The notes: a model not told the origin generated them from the sequence alone. A DNA stretch of 64,000 bases from Spirodela intermedia (GCA_902729315.2 LR746274.1:5577037-5641036), one strand, 5' to 3'; shown: positions 38,067 to 49,194, counted from the first letter of the stretch. A program made the numbers and translations.

Positions 38067-38340
38067 TGGGCCCAATTTCTTAAGTCCAACTAGGTCAGAT
38101 TACAAGCATCTTCTTCTCATCTCCACGAGGTCAGATTTGGACCAATTTCCTAAGCCCAACAACAAGGTCAGATTAAGAGCATCTTCTTCCCATCTCCATG
38201 AGGTCAGATTTGGGCCCAATTTCTTAAGTCCAACTAAGTCAGATTACAAGCATCTTCTTCTCATCTCCACGAGGTCAGATTTGGATCAATTTCCTAAGCC
38301 CAACAACAAGGTCAGATTACGCGCATCTTCTCATCTCCAT
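38067..38340. repeat. 144-bp tandem repeat, each unit two ~72-bp halves
   Basis: The text tgggcccaatttcttaagtc at 38067 recurs at 38211, an offset of 144. Each unit splits into two related halves built around ccaatttc-taag-ccaac, aaggtcagatta and catcttctt-catctcca-gaggt. About 3.8 half-units are present. Copies differ by few substitutions, so the array is fairly young. Confidence 0.88.
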
Positions 38341-41249
38341 TGAGCAGCAACCTTGGAAAGTAGGCAATTGATTGCATGTTTGCTAGAAGGTTGATACGTC
38401 AAAAGTTTAACAGAATTAAAATTTTGGGTCTTGAATCCATAGGACACATATTTAAAGTGTGAGATTAATAGAAATCAAGTTATCAATCTAGAACGTAGAA
38501 TTTTCCTCAGTCTTGAACCCATAATGATCTTTGAATCTACAAGAATCAGAAAATAACTTAGGATCCAAATGAGGTGTTATTTTGAATCCATAAGGATTGT
38601 AAGAGGATGAAATAATATGGATCAAGGTGTCCCTAAAGTTATAATATGCTAGCCTTTAAATAGCCCCAAATCAATTATAACTCTCATAGAAAATAAAACA
38701 TATCACAAAAAAAAAACAATTTTAAATGATCTAATGACTAGATAATTATTAAACTAAAAACTCTAATATGTTTTTATACTTTTATCTAGGTCTAATCTAA
38801 TTTTGAATATTTCTAGAGTCTTTCATTTTGTGGCCCACACTTCACATTTTAGGAATGCTTGGCCCATTGGTTTTTGACTTTCCTTACTTTGGTGCACATA
38901 CTTCTATATCAGTCTCTCCTACTAGAGCTAATGTCTATATAAAAGTACATTGATTCAATATATTTAGTTTGATAAGAGTTCAAAATGATTAAAACATAAT
39001 ATATTATACACTCATCATGTTACATCATTACTTTCGAATAATTTTGATATCAATTTAATTCATTTTATTTAGATTGCCACAAGATTTTCTATATATTAAC
39101 AAATATACTTTGGAAAATGACTATAAATATATTGAATCACTAAAGCTATGATTATAAACATTGAGAGTATGAAAGGTTACTCATGCAGTGAGCAAGCTTT
39201 AATATTCATATTTTATTTAAAGGGTTATCATTCTTTCATATTTATTATTTATTACTTTCTCATTGTGGCAATTTTTTTAAATATTAATATTTTTTTATAA
39301 TAATATATAAAATAATAATTCTACTAGATGAAATCAATCAAATATATACATTCATATGATGGGTCATGAATGCACTTAATGAATTCACATTTAGATATTT
39401 GACATCATTATATTTTATTATCTATGAATTCTTATTTATATAAATAAACACATACATAATATCATATTTCTAGTATATTAAAACTAAACTAAAACTCAAT
39501 CTTATAATCCTTTTAAACTAATTTTATAAGTAATTATGAACATCAAAATTGTATTCATTTAATGCTACAATAATCTTTTCTTTCTTATCATGACAAAACC
39601 ATGTTACACAAGTCTTGAAGGTTAATTAAATATATTCATAAATATGATATTATGTATATACACAAAACCATATACATAATAGAATATTTCTCATTTAATG
39701 TCTTGACTTACATATTAAGAATATTTAATGTGTCTACGTGGAACTATGCATGTCATAAATTCAGATAGTATAACTCAAATTATAAAATTCTAAATGACGT
39801 CAAAACATTAAATTCCACCAACTAAAAGTTTGAAACATTTAAGTCAAACATAAATGAACTAGGAATCATCAATTGTTTGCTACTTTTTATAGTTTTACTC
39901 CCCCTCTCCTTTGCTTCTTCGTTTCTTTACTTTCCCCATTCTTCTACAAATTTCAAATTTTTGTCATTGAATGACGTAAGTTCCTCTTTGCAAGATGTGT
40001 AATCTTTTCCTCTTCTTGTCATCAACAAAAGGACGAAATATTCTTCAAAGTACTATGCATAGGCTCTAGTAATGTTCAGATTTGTAGACTTAGAATATGA
40101 ATGTTATTTGAGGTTACTTGATCAAAGAAATCAAAGAAAATTGTAGGCAAATGAGATTGGTCCAATAAATTCTTCTTTTCAAATATCAAATTCATAATAT
40201 CAACGAAGGTGAGTGATACCTATACTTTCATTGGAATAAGAAATTTGTTAATTGACAACAACTAATAAGATACATAAGAAATTGGTTAGTACTAGTCAAC
40301 TATTCTTCACCATCTAGTAGAGGAAGAAATATCTATGAAGAAATTGAAAAGATATCTTTGTAAATTATTAGCGGAATATAATAGGTCAATGATTATTGGT
40401 TATCAACAAAATAGAGTTTAGAGTTCTTTGACCTTATTTAGGAATGTATGACAGATCATCATGATGAATTCCTAGAACATCAATACTAATTTGAGTAGCG
40501 ATTGAATAGGAATTACTATGTATGTAATCATAGGGCATTGAGAAAAGATATGGTTACATAGAATTTGATTTTTGGGGTTTTTGATTTCTTAACAATCAAA
40601 ACTTAATCATTCATCAACAAAAATGATCTCATCAAGAATTAGTTTAAAGGTAGATTAGCGATATGTTCAGTGAAATCAACGAGGAGTTATCAACAATCTC
40701 ACAATGCTAAAATGAATGGTTCGTTTGAGTTTTTCTGTGAGCTGATGTGTTGACTATGAATCTTCATCTAGATTTGAAATGAGAATTTTTCCAAGAATGG
40801 ATTGATGTCCTAACTAGAAAAATCTAAAAAGATTATTTGAAACTTTTGATGAGCGATAAATAGAGAGATTCAAATTCAAAGAAAAACCATAATTGAAGTT
40901 AAATGAAGGGAGGATAAGAAATTTCTGAAAATTAGAGCATGACAATAATAAGAACTAAACATGATTTTTTCTTAAAAAGGGTGATCTCATTTTAAATTTC
41001 AAAACATGTCTTAAGGAAGAGGACTTCATGTGAGAGATCAACTTCAAGAAGATGAAAGCTAGTCATGTGTAAGGAGTTTAGTGATTAATTTAAATCCTAC
41101 AACTTTGAGAAGAAATGATCTTATTCATCCAATTATTATAATCTGACCTTATTTAAAATGTTGGATCAAAATCTAGGTCGTGTATGCATCACTAAATAGA
41201 TGAATCATTTTATCACCAGATATATATATATTGGTAGAGGGGGAGGGGG

Positions 41250-41303
41250 GGAGAGAGAGAGAGAGAGGTAGATAGATGAATAGAGGGAAGGACGGAGAGA
41301 GGA

Positions 41304-41361
<58 letters not shown>

Positions 41362-41375
41362 ACACACACACACAT
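41250..41375. repeat. (GA)n/(CA)n compound microsatellite
   Basis: Impure GA repeats (41250-41320) pass into a pure (GA)n and end in (CA)n at about 41358-41374. An ATATAT run precedes the block. Confidence 0.9.
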
Positions 41376-41708
41376 CGTTCATTTAGAATAAGGAAAGGCT
41401 GATGAAGAGATAGAGTTCAGTGTTCCCATTCTTATACATAATCTAGCTAATTCCCGCTCACTGGTCTATGCCCAGATTGGTGAATCTTCTGAGGAAATTC
41501 CCATTCACCCTTCTCTCATTTGAGATGATCGTAGCGGCAATAGAATGCTCTCTTTGCACTTCCCACACAAAAAGATAGGAAAATTGGGATGTCAAGTTCT
41601 CGTGTCGAGGGGAAGCTTTTGTCTAAAGATTTTTGATATTTTGGAAGGCCAGGATAAAGGATAATGAGGATTCTAGAATAAAAAGGAAAAAAATAAAATT
41701 CCTCCAAC

Positions 41709-42073
41709 CATTTTCCTTTTGGATGATGACAACACTAACCATGATATCCATAGATCATGTTCAATACTATCATTGTATACTAAATGCACTTAGATATGCT
41801 GTAAGTAGTCCATGGCATCCACGTATCATTGTGCTAGATTTTCACAACTCTAGATCAACTGTCAAGTTAAAAATCTGGTAAATACCACAAATCCCTACGA
41901 TCATTTTCCTTGAGGATGATGATGACAAGTCTTAGGATTGACTAGGATGGGTAGAAGGGTACAACATCATAGATCATGATATCTAAAAATCACATTCAAT
42001 ACTATCACTGTAGTGTTGAATGCACTTGGATATGGTGTAAGTAGTCCATGACATCCACATATCATTATGCTCA
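41709..42073. repeat. Imperfect duplication, two diverged copies
   Basis: Two segments, about 41709-41833 and 41903-42073, share attttcctt-ggatgatga, catagatcatg, ttcaatactatca-tgta, atgcactt-gatatg-tgtaag and agtccatg-catccac-tatcatt in the same order. The second copy contains an insertion of about 45 bases. The copies are well diverged. Confidence 0.75.
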
Positions 42074-42209
42074 TGATAATGATTCTTAGATTGGGCCTGA
42101 TGTGACAGATTTTTTACAATTTATTTCAATCATCACGTTAAAAATATGGTAGCTGTTTTGATAAAATATTTTGACAAATATCAGATAAGATACGATAAAA
42201 AATAAAAGT

Positions 42210-42470
42210 TTGAGAAAGACAGCCGCGCGACGTGGGCGGCGGACCCCCAAACCCGTCTCGGCGGCGGCAGCGGAGGAGCGCGCCAGGCCGCGGGACGCCC
42301 TCAGGCGTATAGGGCGGCTGCTCCAGTTCTCGCGGTGGCGACAGGCGAGCAAGGCGACCTTCCCGGGGCCGCCGCCGCCGCCGAGGGCCGTCAAATTGGC
42401 GGAGGGTAGCGGCGGCGCCGCAGACGACCTCCAGCGAGCCCATCAGCTTTCCAGGGCCACATTCTTCTAG
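42210..42470 (-). pseudogene. GC-rich orphan exon-like island, possible captured gene fragment
   Basis: About 260 bases of high GC content stand sharply out of very AT-rich flanks. Both strands are open. The minus strand reads from an ATG at 42443 (MGSLEVVCGAAATLRQFDG) into an Arg/Pro-rich tail, and an alternative minus frame gives SRGLARSSAAAAETGLG, rich in Ala, Arg and Ser. Both resemble plastid transit peptides of GC-rich plant first exons. No downstream exon was found. It may be a duplicated or transposon-captured first exon. The identity is unknown and the strand is a guess. Confidence 0.3.
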
Positions 42471-43895
42471 TTTTTTTTTTTGGCAGGTAACTAAGCTCTA
42501 AAAATTCACTTAAAACGATTTACATATATATACATGCACATAATATAAGATCTCCATCTGCCTGTCTACTGTAAGGGGAAGGATTCATTGGAATGGCATC
42601 CCACTTAAATGATGATTTGACCGCTGTAATTCGAATATGGAAGAAGCCTGCTCTACTCTACTCGACGGGTCAACTCCTTTTCGAGGCACCGGGGAGTACA
42701 CACAAGTTGACTTAAATTGGTATGATCGCATGAGTCAATCGTCGCAACTATTTGAAAACTAAATGCCCAGTAAAAAAAATAAAAAATAAAAAAAGAAAAA
42801 AAGAAAAAATGCCCATATCTCTTAAGTCTGAAACAATCTCCTCTTAATGGATATGGCTCCTATTTTCCACGAAGAATCAACACTTCACAACTTTGTTTGA
42901 AAACTCGTCAAAATTATCATTATGTATAAATAGTTAAAATCGTATAAACTTACTCAAATATAAAACTAGATGTCTAAATATATCTAAATTAGGCGGGTCT
43001 ATCGAAAACAAGGTCCGGGTTAATCTGGGATTAGCCCGAGTTGGACCGATTCAGATCACAGCCGTCTTGTCTTGCCGTCGTAGACATTTTTGGTTTTGGG
43101 CTTGGCCTGGAGCCTGTTTCGTCGGGCTTTCCTAGGCCCATGATGACCAGGCCCAATAGAATATGCCCAGATGTCTTTAAAATAATAGTAAAACAAACAC
43201 AATCCAATCCACATGAAAGTCAACTACATTCCGATTAAAAAGGGCAGAAAAAGGAAGTAATCCAAGCACTAGAGGAGATCCAAAAGACATCTAATTTAAG
43301 TTCTAAAGGGAGGAGCAAAAACCTTAAAGAGCTAGCTAATCTGACTCGACATCAGCATCTGGCACTCTCTTGTTAAGCCTGTAACATGGGAACGAATTAA
43401 GTGAGAACAAACATGGGATTGGAGGATGATGTAAAGTGCTGAAGAACATGCATACTTTTGACCAAATGTGAACAATGAGGCATGGTTGATGTAGGACAAA
43501 CTATGTAATGTTGAAGATTCTACACTGCTTGAGTTCATGGGTATGCTCTAATCTTTTAAGATGATCATGGATATAACCTATAAAATTTTTAAAGATGTAT
43601 AATCTTGAGCCCATGGTCTTTTAGGATGAAAATGTTGAAGAACATGTCTACTTTTGACCAAATGTGAACAATGAGGCATGATTGATGTAAGGCAAACTAT
43701 GTAATGTTGAAGATTCTACACTGCTTGAATTCATGGGTATTCTCTAATCTCTTAAGATGGTGATGGATATTCGTACAGACCATAAAACCTTAGGAAAACA
43801 GGAGCATTATTTATTAGGAAAGCATAAAGAATGGAACAGTATATGGAGGAAAATAATTCTTGCCTTGTTCAAGTGGGCGATATCATTCATGGGCT
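42471..43895. other. Gene-free spacer downstream of the ARF gene
   Basis: AT-rich with a tandem duplication (43438-43770, separate entry). At 43757-43800 a short open frame reads MDIRTDHKTLGKQEHYLL, which faintly recalls the RNase H region of Ty3-type retroelements, but it is too short to call. Confidence 0.45.
43438..43770. repeat. 196-bp-offset tandem duplication
   Basis: The block gaagaacatg at 43441 recurs at 43637. Both copies continue for about 130 bases: acttttgaccaaatgtgaac, aatgaggcatg-ttgatgta and aactatgtaatgttgaagat, to aagatg-t-atggatat. Few differences separate them. Confidence 0.88.
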
Positions 43896-45647
43896 TCAAG
43901 CAAAAGACTCTCCAGAGAGGTTCTTTTGGCCCTCCTTTTCCGTCTCCTGCTTCGGGTTGGGAAGAAAAAAATGGATGAGTTTGTTCTCGTGTGCGCATTT
44001 TTTTTCCTTCTCCGATGATGATTCCCCGCCGCCTTCAGCAACGGGGGTGGGGACATCTACGCAGATGTCGTTCCCCATCAGCCGGATAGTGACGGTCTGA
44101 TTCCCAGTCGGTGATGACCCCAATGAACTTTCTCCCTCGGGTGGTGCAGCAGAGAGGTGATCCCCATTAGGTCGGTAGTCAGAAGTACCAGATGAGATGA
44201 GATCATGCCTGACTCCCTGGATGCCATCATCAGGAAATACATCTTGCTGAGACGCGGAGGGGTTCCTCGCCGGCGCCACCACCGGGGACTTGTTCAGCTC
44301 ACTGTTCATCGTCGCTCTGAACTTCGCGATAGGAGGCCGAGTGAGATCGCGGGGGCCGTGAATCTTCTCCATCTCCCAGGGGTTCACCATTTTTGAGTTG
44401 CGTTGGCCATCTTGTTCATCCCAGGTGACCTGATTTGGAGAGACGATAGACCGTAGGAGAAATGAGGACGAGCATGCGCTACCATCCAGATGAATATCCA
44501 TACCAAAAAGGAAAGCTCGCCGAGGGTTTGAGAAATGTCTACGAATAGGAAGTGAAGAAAAGAGAGAGGAATTTAAAGGTAGAACCTCCAGCGTGCGCCA
44601 CGGAGAACGGACGAATGGACGGGGATGCGTGATGATGTCAGTCACGGCCCCCTGGAAACACGGCATCCTGGTGGAGTCCTCTGCCCCCATCTGCGATTTC
44701 ACCATGATCCCCGGGAACCACAGCTTGTTAAGAGCTTGATCAACCTGATTCCTTCTAAGTACGAACTCCGGGAAACCCCCGGTCGGGTAATATGTGACCT
44801 CGAAGGGACGGCCCATCGACGCTGCACGGACGACCTCGAGGACAGACTGAGGCGTGACCCTGCCTCTGCGATTTCTCGAGAACAGTTGTCCGCTGGTAGA
44901 ACATTCTCCGGTGGTCGCCAACATCACTGAGGGGCCTACTCTCGGAAGACCTCGTGGGAAACCTGCGCTTGCTCCCGATCTTTCAGTTCGGCGCAGCCCC
45001 ACGTAAATTTGGCCGGTCCTGTCCTTGATGAATATCACGGTGTCGCCGGCTATCAGCTTCTTGTTGTTGACGAAAGCGGCCCAGTACGTTGTGAGGAGGT
45101 GCCGGCGAGGTGTTCCCCTGTAGATGTGCTGAAATCTCAACTCGTTACCTTCCAGATCGCGAACGAACAGAGCCTGGGAGGGATTATCCTTGGTATAGTC
45201 CAGTGACGGGAAGACCCTGTCCGCGCAGAGCCTCGGCACCGAAAAGGCCCCGCCGTTGTTCGCGTCGCTCGGCGTCAGTACCTTCGCGACGAACACCAGT
45301 TTCTCCTCTTCCCGGTCGACGCCCTCAGACGAGACGCCTCCGGCGGAGGAGAACGGCTTCGGATACATAAAATCCCGTTCGAGTCTAATCTTGGCGAAAA
45401 CCTCGTTGCTGCTCCGGCTTGCCAGATGCTGGACTCCGGTCACCCTACAGGGAAAGAAAGAGAGATCCTCGGCCTCCGACTCCCAGTCCACTTCGCCCAA
45501 GGCCTGCTCTGCGTGGCCCTGCGGGAAGTAGTAGACCGACGTTCCCACCGCCGGGATCGTCCCAGATCTCCCCGCACAGGCCTCCCAGATATCGGGATTC
45601 ACACTAAAATCCTCAACGGCGACCGCAGCTGCTGAATCCGAAGCCAT
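43896..45647 (-). CDS. Auxin response factor, ARF17-like (ARF10/16/17 clade), no PB1 domain
   Basis: Nuclear B3-type transcription factor binding auxin-response elements, probably a repressor as in the ARF10/16/17 clade. Exons on the minus strand: 45647-44586 and 44429-43896; 1596 nt, 531 aa. Domain order: DIWEACAGRSGTIPAVG (N-terminal dimerisation arm), the B3 domain from FVAKVLTPSD through FSVPRLCADRVFP to IFIKDRTGQIYVGLRR, then the ARF ancillary domain (RPFEVTYYPTGGFPEFVL to SPWRTLEVTWDEQDG). A Ser/Pro/Asn-rich tail ends without a PB1 domain, as in Arabidopsis ARF17. The intron 44585-44430 is inferred from the conserved SPWR-x-LxVTWDE join. It has no stop and is a multiple of three, so the unspliced frame runs uninterrupted from 45722 to 43896. 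I chose ATG 45647 (MASDSAAA) over the in-frame ATG at 45722 because family N-termini are short. A miR160 site lies in exon 2. Confidence 0.88.
   Translation of the reverse strand: MASDSAAAVAVEDFSVNPDIWEACAGRSGTIPAVGTSVYYFPQGHAEQALGEVDWESEAEDLSFFPCRVTGVQHLASRSSNEVFAKIRLERDFMYPKPFSSAGGVSSEGVDREEEKLVFVAKVLTPSDANNGGAFSVPRLCADRVFPSLDYTKDNPSQALFVRDLEGNELRFQHIYRGTPRRHLLTTYWAAFVNNKKLIAGDTVIFIKDRTGQIYVGLRRTERSGASAGFPRGLPRVGPSVMLATTGECSTSGQLFSRNRRGRVTPQSVLEVVRAASMGRPFEVTYYPTGGFPEFVLRRNQVDQALNKLWFPGIMVKSQMGAEDSTRMPCFQGAVTDIITHPRPFVRSPWRTLEVLPLNSSLFSSLPIRRHFSNPRRAFLFGMDIHLDGSACSSSFLLRSIVSPNQVTWDEQDGQRNSKMVNPWEMEKIHGPRDLTRPPIAKFRATMNSELNKSPVVAPARNPSASQQDVFPDDGIQGVRHDLISSGTSDYRPNGDHLSAAPPEGESSLGSSPTGNQTVTIRLMGNDICVDVPTPVAEGGGESSSEKEKKCAHENKLIHFFLPNPKQETEKEGQKNLSGESFA
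44206..44226 (-). promoter_or_regulatory. miR160 target site in ARF coding sequence
   Basis: On the sense (minus) strand the 21 bases read TGGCATCCAGGGAGTCAGGC plus a final A. Against the perfect miR160 complement there is one mismatch (opposite miRNA position 15) and one G:U pair (position 7), with the central cleavage region intact. It encodes GIQGVRH, where the clade usually has a GARHA-like peptide. miR160 regulation of ARF10/16/17 is established; cleavage here is inference. Confidence 0.85.
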
Positions 45648-46276
45648 CTTATCTCTCTCAAACGTACAACCAGGGGACAACGCCGCTCTCCGGGCAAGGG
45701 TTCCAGGGAAAGAAGCGAACACAGCAGCGCTGCCTCCACCTCCCTCCTTCTAGTTATCTCTCTCCCTCTCCCTCTTTCCGTTCTGTCTGGTTCTTCTGTT
45801 AGAACGAGCGGGAAGCGGAGCCGTCGTAAATATTTGATAACAGAAGCCGAACTCAGCGATCGTCCAGTAGGGAGTCAACCTTGCTGTTGGTTTTTAAAAA
45901 CACAATGACCAAACTACCCTTCTGTCTGAGCTACTATTTCGGACGTTTTCGTTACATTCTCCCCCGCAGTGAAAGGACTATATTACCCCTAGTTCCGAAG
46001 ACTCTGACGTAGAACACTGTCCACGTGGACAATGGAAGCTTCAGCCCAGCCAGAGCGAGCGAGAGAGAGAACAGACTTATTGAATAATTAAATGAGTTTG
46101 CGGGGTAACATCACAAGAAACAGGCCCCTGATTATTGAGAGAGAAGGTGACAAGAATGCCCCTTGTTTTTCTTCTAAACAGCCTACGTGAAACAAGCTCC
46201 GAGGAGAGGGATCAATGGTGGCGAGGATATGGCGTAAGATCGAGGCACTAAGCAGAGATCTGAGCCGCCATGATCT
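45648..46276. other. Spacer between ARF promoter side and VHA-c 3' end
   Basis: A 629-base gap; both flanking genes are on the minus strand. It should contain the VHA-c 3' UTR and the ARF promoter and leader. Purine-rich bits (46065-46075, 46136-46145) and a pyrimidine run at 45750-45790 occur. No TATA box is convincing. Confidence 0.5.
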
Positions 46277-49194
46277 TCAGTCGGCCCGTGATTGACCGGC
46301 CCGCGATGAGAGGATGATGCCGACAATGAGCCCGTAGAGCGCCAGAGCCTCCGCAAAGATGAGGATGAGGATCATCCCCACGAACAGTTTCGGTTGTTGT
46401 GCGTTCGCCCTGCAAGACCACAGACTCCACCCTTTCAGAGAGCGAGAGAGAAAGAGAGAGAGGGGAGAGAGAGGGGAGAGAGAGAGGAGAGAGAGAGAGA
46501 GGGAGAGAGAGACGATATCAGACACAAAACAGATGTTTTGACAAATATCAGACAGATACGATAAAGCGGTCATTGTGTTATCAGTTACTCTTTACACACT
46601 TATTTGTACAGAAAGTCAATGCTGGTAAGCAAAAATAGTAAATGCTGGTTCTATCAAAGATGGATTAACCATGAGAAACCTTATATAATGCTGACACTAT
46701 GGTTATCCCTGAAGTTTGACCATGCTCTAGAATTGATTATTGACGTATTTACACTGACATTGTTTTTCTCCTTTCAAATGTACCACATCAATAAATACAT
46801 GTAAACAATACGATGTTCACAGAATGCGCGCACGCACAGAGAGGTGATAGAAAGGGTGGGTCATATCGCTCGAACATGGTCCTCTTTTAGTAATTACTAT
46901 AAATGACAGTCAAATGAAGGAAAAAGAAATTCCCTTCCATTGACAGACAGTGTTTGTGCAGTAGCTATCATCGCCCTGGCATATTATTTTTGTGAATAAT
47001 TGAATAAAATGATACGGTAATTACCCAGAAGGACAAAGTCAGCAAGCAAGACTTCCAACATAAAAATTCCATGTAATAAGTAATATTTTCTATTTTGTAC
47101 CATCATTAGAACCATAAATGATCGAGCAACCATGAAAGTCAAAACGGAAAAAAAATCCCTTCCATTGACAGACAGTGTTTGTGCAGTAGCTATCATCGCC
47201 TTGGCATCTTATTTTTGTGAATAATTGAATAAAATGATACGGTAATTACCCAGAAGGACAAAGTCAGCAAGCAAGACTTCCAACATAAAAATTCCATGTA
47301 ATAAGTAATATTTTCTATTTTGTACCATCATTAGAACCATAAATGATCGAGCAACCATGAAAGTCAAAACGGAAAAAAAATCCCTTCCATTGACAGACAG
47401 TGTTTGTGCAGTAGCTATCATCGCCTTGGCATCTTATTTTTGTGAATAATTGAATAAAATGATACGGTAATTACCCAGAAGGACAAAGTCAGCAAGCAAG
47501 ACTTCCAACATAAAAATTCCATGTAATAAGTAATATTTTCTATTTTGTACCATCATTAGAACCATAAATGATCGAGCAACCATGAAAGTCAAAACGGAAA
47601 AAAAATCCCTTCCATTGACAGACAGTGTTTGTGCAATAGCTATCATCACCTACGCAATTTGTTTCTATGTGAATAGCTAAAGAAGATGATATGCTTAATT
47701 ACCCAGAAGGACAAAGTCAGCAAGCAAAAACTTCCAACACTTAAATGGTATGTAATTAACAATATTTTATATTTTCTTCTATAAATAGAACTACAATTGA
47801 TTCAGCAACCATGAAAGTCAAAAGACGGGAAAAGAAATTCCCTTCCATTGATAGACAGTGTTTGTGTAATAGCTATCATCACCTTGGCAATCCTTTTTAT
47901 GTGAATAAGTAAAGAAAATGATACGCTAATTGTCCAGAAGCACCAATTCAGCAAGCAAAACTTCCAACACAAAAGTGCCATGTAATTATTAATATTTTCT
48001 ATTTTCTACCATCAATATAACTATCACTGATTCAACAACCATGAAAGTCAAAAGACGGGAAAAGAAATTCCCTTCCATTGACAGACAGTGTTTGTGTAAT
48101 AGCTATCATCAGCTTCGCAATTTATTTTTTTATGTGAATAGCTAAAGAAATGATACGCTAATTATCCAGAAATATTTTTTCTACAATCATTAGAACTATC
48201 ATTGATTGAGCAACCATGACACGGGAACAGCTTTCAACTCAGCAGTGTGATCACATTTTCCCCACCTCTAATGAATTTCGCTAAAATTTTAATTTTTTTC
48301 AGTGATTGATGGATAAATAAATCTTGATGCGTAGTTAAATACAAAACACTCTTAAAAGGATCGAGAAGAGAATGAGATTAAGAACATGAACAAACAGATG
48401 CAACGATCAGAACCTAGGAGGTTCTTTGACTTGAAAAAATGTAGATTTAAGATGATCTCCAAACAGATCTGTAAACCATAGGTCCTCGAGCTTCCTCTCA
48501 AATATTTTAATTCAGCAATTCTCATAAAAAAACTACTGCGAATCCATGAAAAATATCTCAAAAAGATCAGCACAAAAATCACCTAAAAATCGTCAAATCA
48601 CAGAGATTTGTGTGTTTCTAAGGTAATCATCCCCGCAAATAAACCACGATATTGAAGAGAACTAGAACGAAGACTGAAGTGTCAAGATAAATCAATCTCA
48701 CGAGATTCAGACTCAGAAAAGAAGGAAGTCAGAAAAAAAGAGTTACCGGACTCCGGCATCCCCCACGATTCCAATCGCCATCCCTGCGGAGAGCCCCGCG
48801 AGGCCGCAGGCTAGGCCGGACGAGAGGTGGGCATAACCGTCGAATAAGTAGTACGACTTCGCCTTGGGGTTTATCCCAGTGCTGATGATAACAGCAATGA
48901 TCAATCCATAGATCCCGAGCACTCCAGCCATGACGACGGGCACAATGGACTTCATCACCAATTCCGGCCGCATCACACCCATTGACGCGACCCCAACCCC
49001 ACTCTTAGCCGTTCCATAGGCGGCCCCCATGCCTGCAAACCAAAGATGCGTCAAAACATCCCGAATTGAACCCCAGAGATCGATCCTGGGGGAGATCGGC
49101 AGGCGTACTCACAGGAGAAGACGAGCGCCGCCGCGGCACCGAGGAAACCGAAGAACGGAGCCGTCTCATCGCCGCTGAAGGCAGTCCCCGACAT
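46277..49194 (-). CDS. VHA-c: V-type proton ATPase 16-kDa proteolipid subunit c
   Basis: Forms the rotor ring of the V0 sector that carries protons across the tonoplast and trans-Golgi membranes. Exons on the minus strand: 49194-49113, 49032-48747, 46409-46277; 501 nt, 166 aa, the normal family length. Four membrane helices are visible: [40 protein letters not shown], the [20 protein letters not shown] block, and [20 protein letters not shown]. The essential proton-carrying Glu is in the last ([10 protein letters not shown]) and comes from exon 3. The C-terminus is [10 protein letters not shown]. Intron 2 is 2.3 kb, unusually long relative to a 501-nt CDS, and holds a GA tract and a 225-bp tandem array. 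The gene is divergent from XRCC2. Confidence 0.97.
46440..46512. repeat. (GA)n tract in VHA-c intron 2
   Basis: Impure GA/GGGA repeats beginning about 30 bases from exon 3. On the sense strand it is a (CT)n tract just upstream of the acceptor and probably serves as, or extends, the polypyrimidine tract. Confidence 0.9.
46931..48220. repeat. 225-bp intronic minisatellite, six copies
   Basis: Units begin with tcccttccattga-agacagt at 46931, 47156, 47381, 47606, 47839 and 48069. The first three intervals are exactly 225 bases, then 233 and 230; the last copy is shortened. Copies 2 and 3 look identical, and copy 1 differs at only a few sites. Copies 4-6 have drifted. Each young unit contains the same open frame on the minus strand (70-71 codons), which is a by-product of the repeat and not a gene. 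The array lies wholly within intron 2 of VHA-c. Confidence 0.95.

Larger units (their letters stand above)
37673..42209. other. Long gene-free, AT-rich tract
   Basis: About 4.5 kb between ENY2 and the GC-rich island. 38350-41170 is very AT-rich with stops in every frame and no recognisable transposon protein. It contains the repeats listed separately (38067-38340, 41250-41375, 41709-42073). No tRNA, LTR pair or terminal inverted repeat was seen by eye, although old degraded elements cannot be excluded. Confidence 0.55.

Noticed and set aside
38350-41170. Search for an LTR retroelement, CRISPR-like array or tRNA in the AT-rich tract
   Set aside because: No paired long repeats, protein motifs, spaced identical repeats or cloverleaf-like sequence were seen by eye. 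Absence is not proven without computation.
46984-47649. Three identical minus-strand ORFs of about 70 codons ([20 protein letters not shown]...)
   Set aside because: They are the same frame repeated by the 225-bp array inside the VHA-c intron. No homology is recognised, and older copies do not keep the frame.
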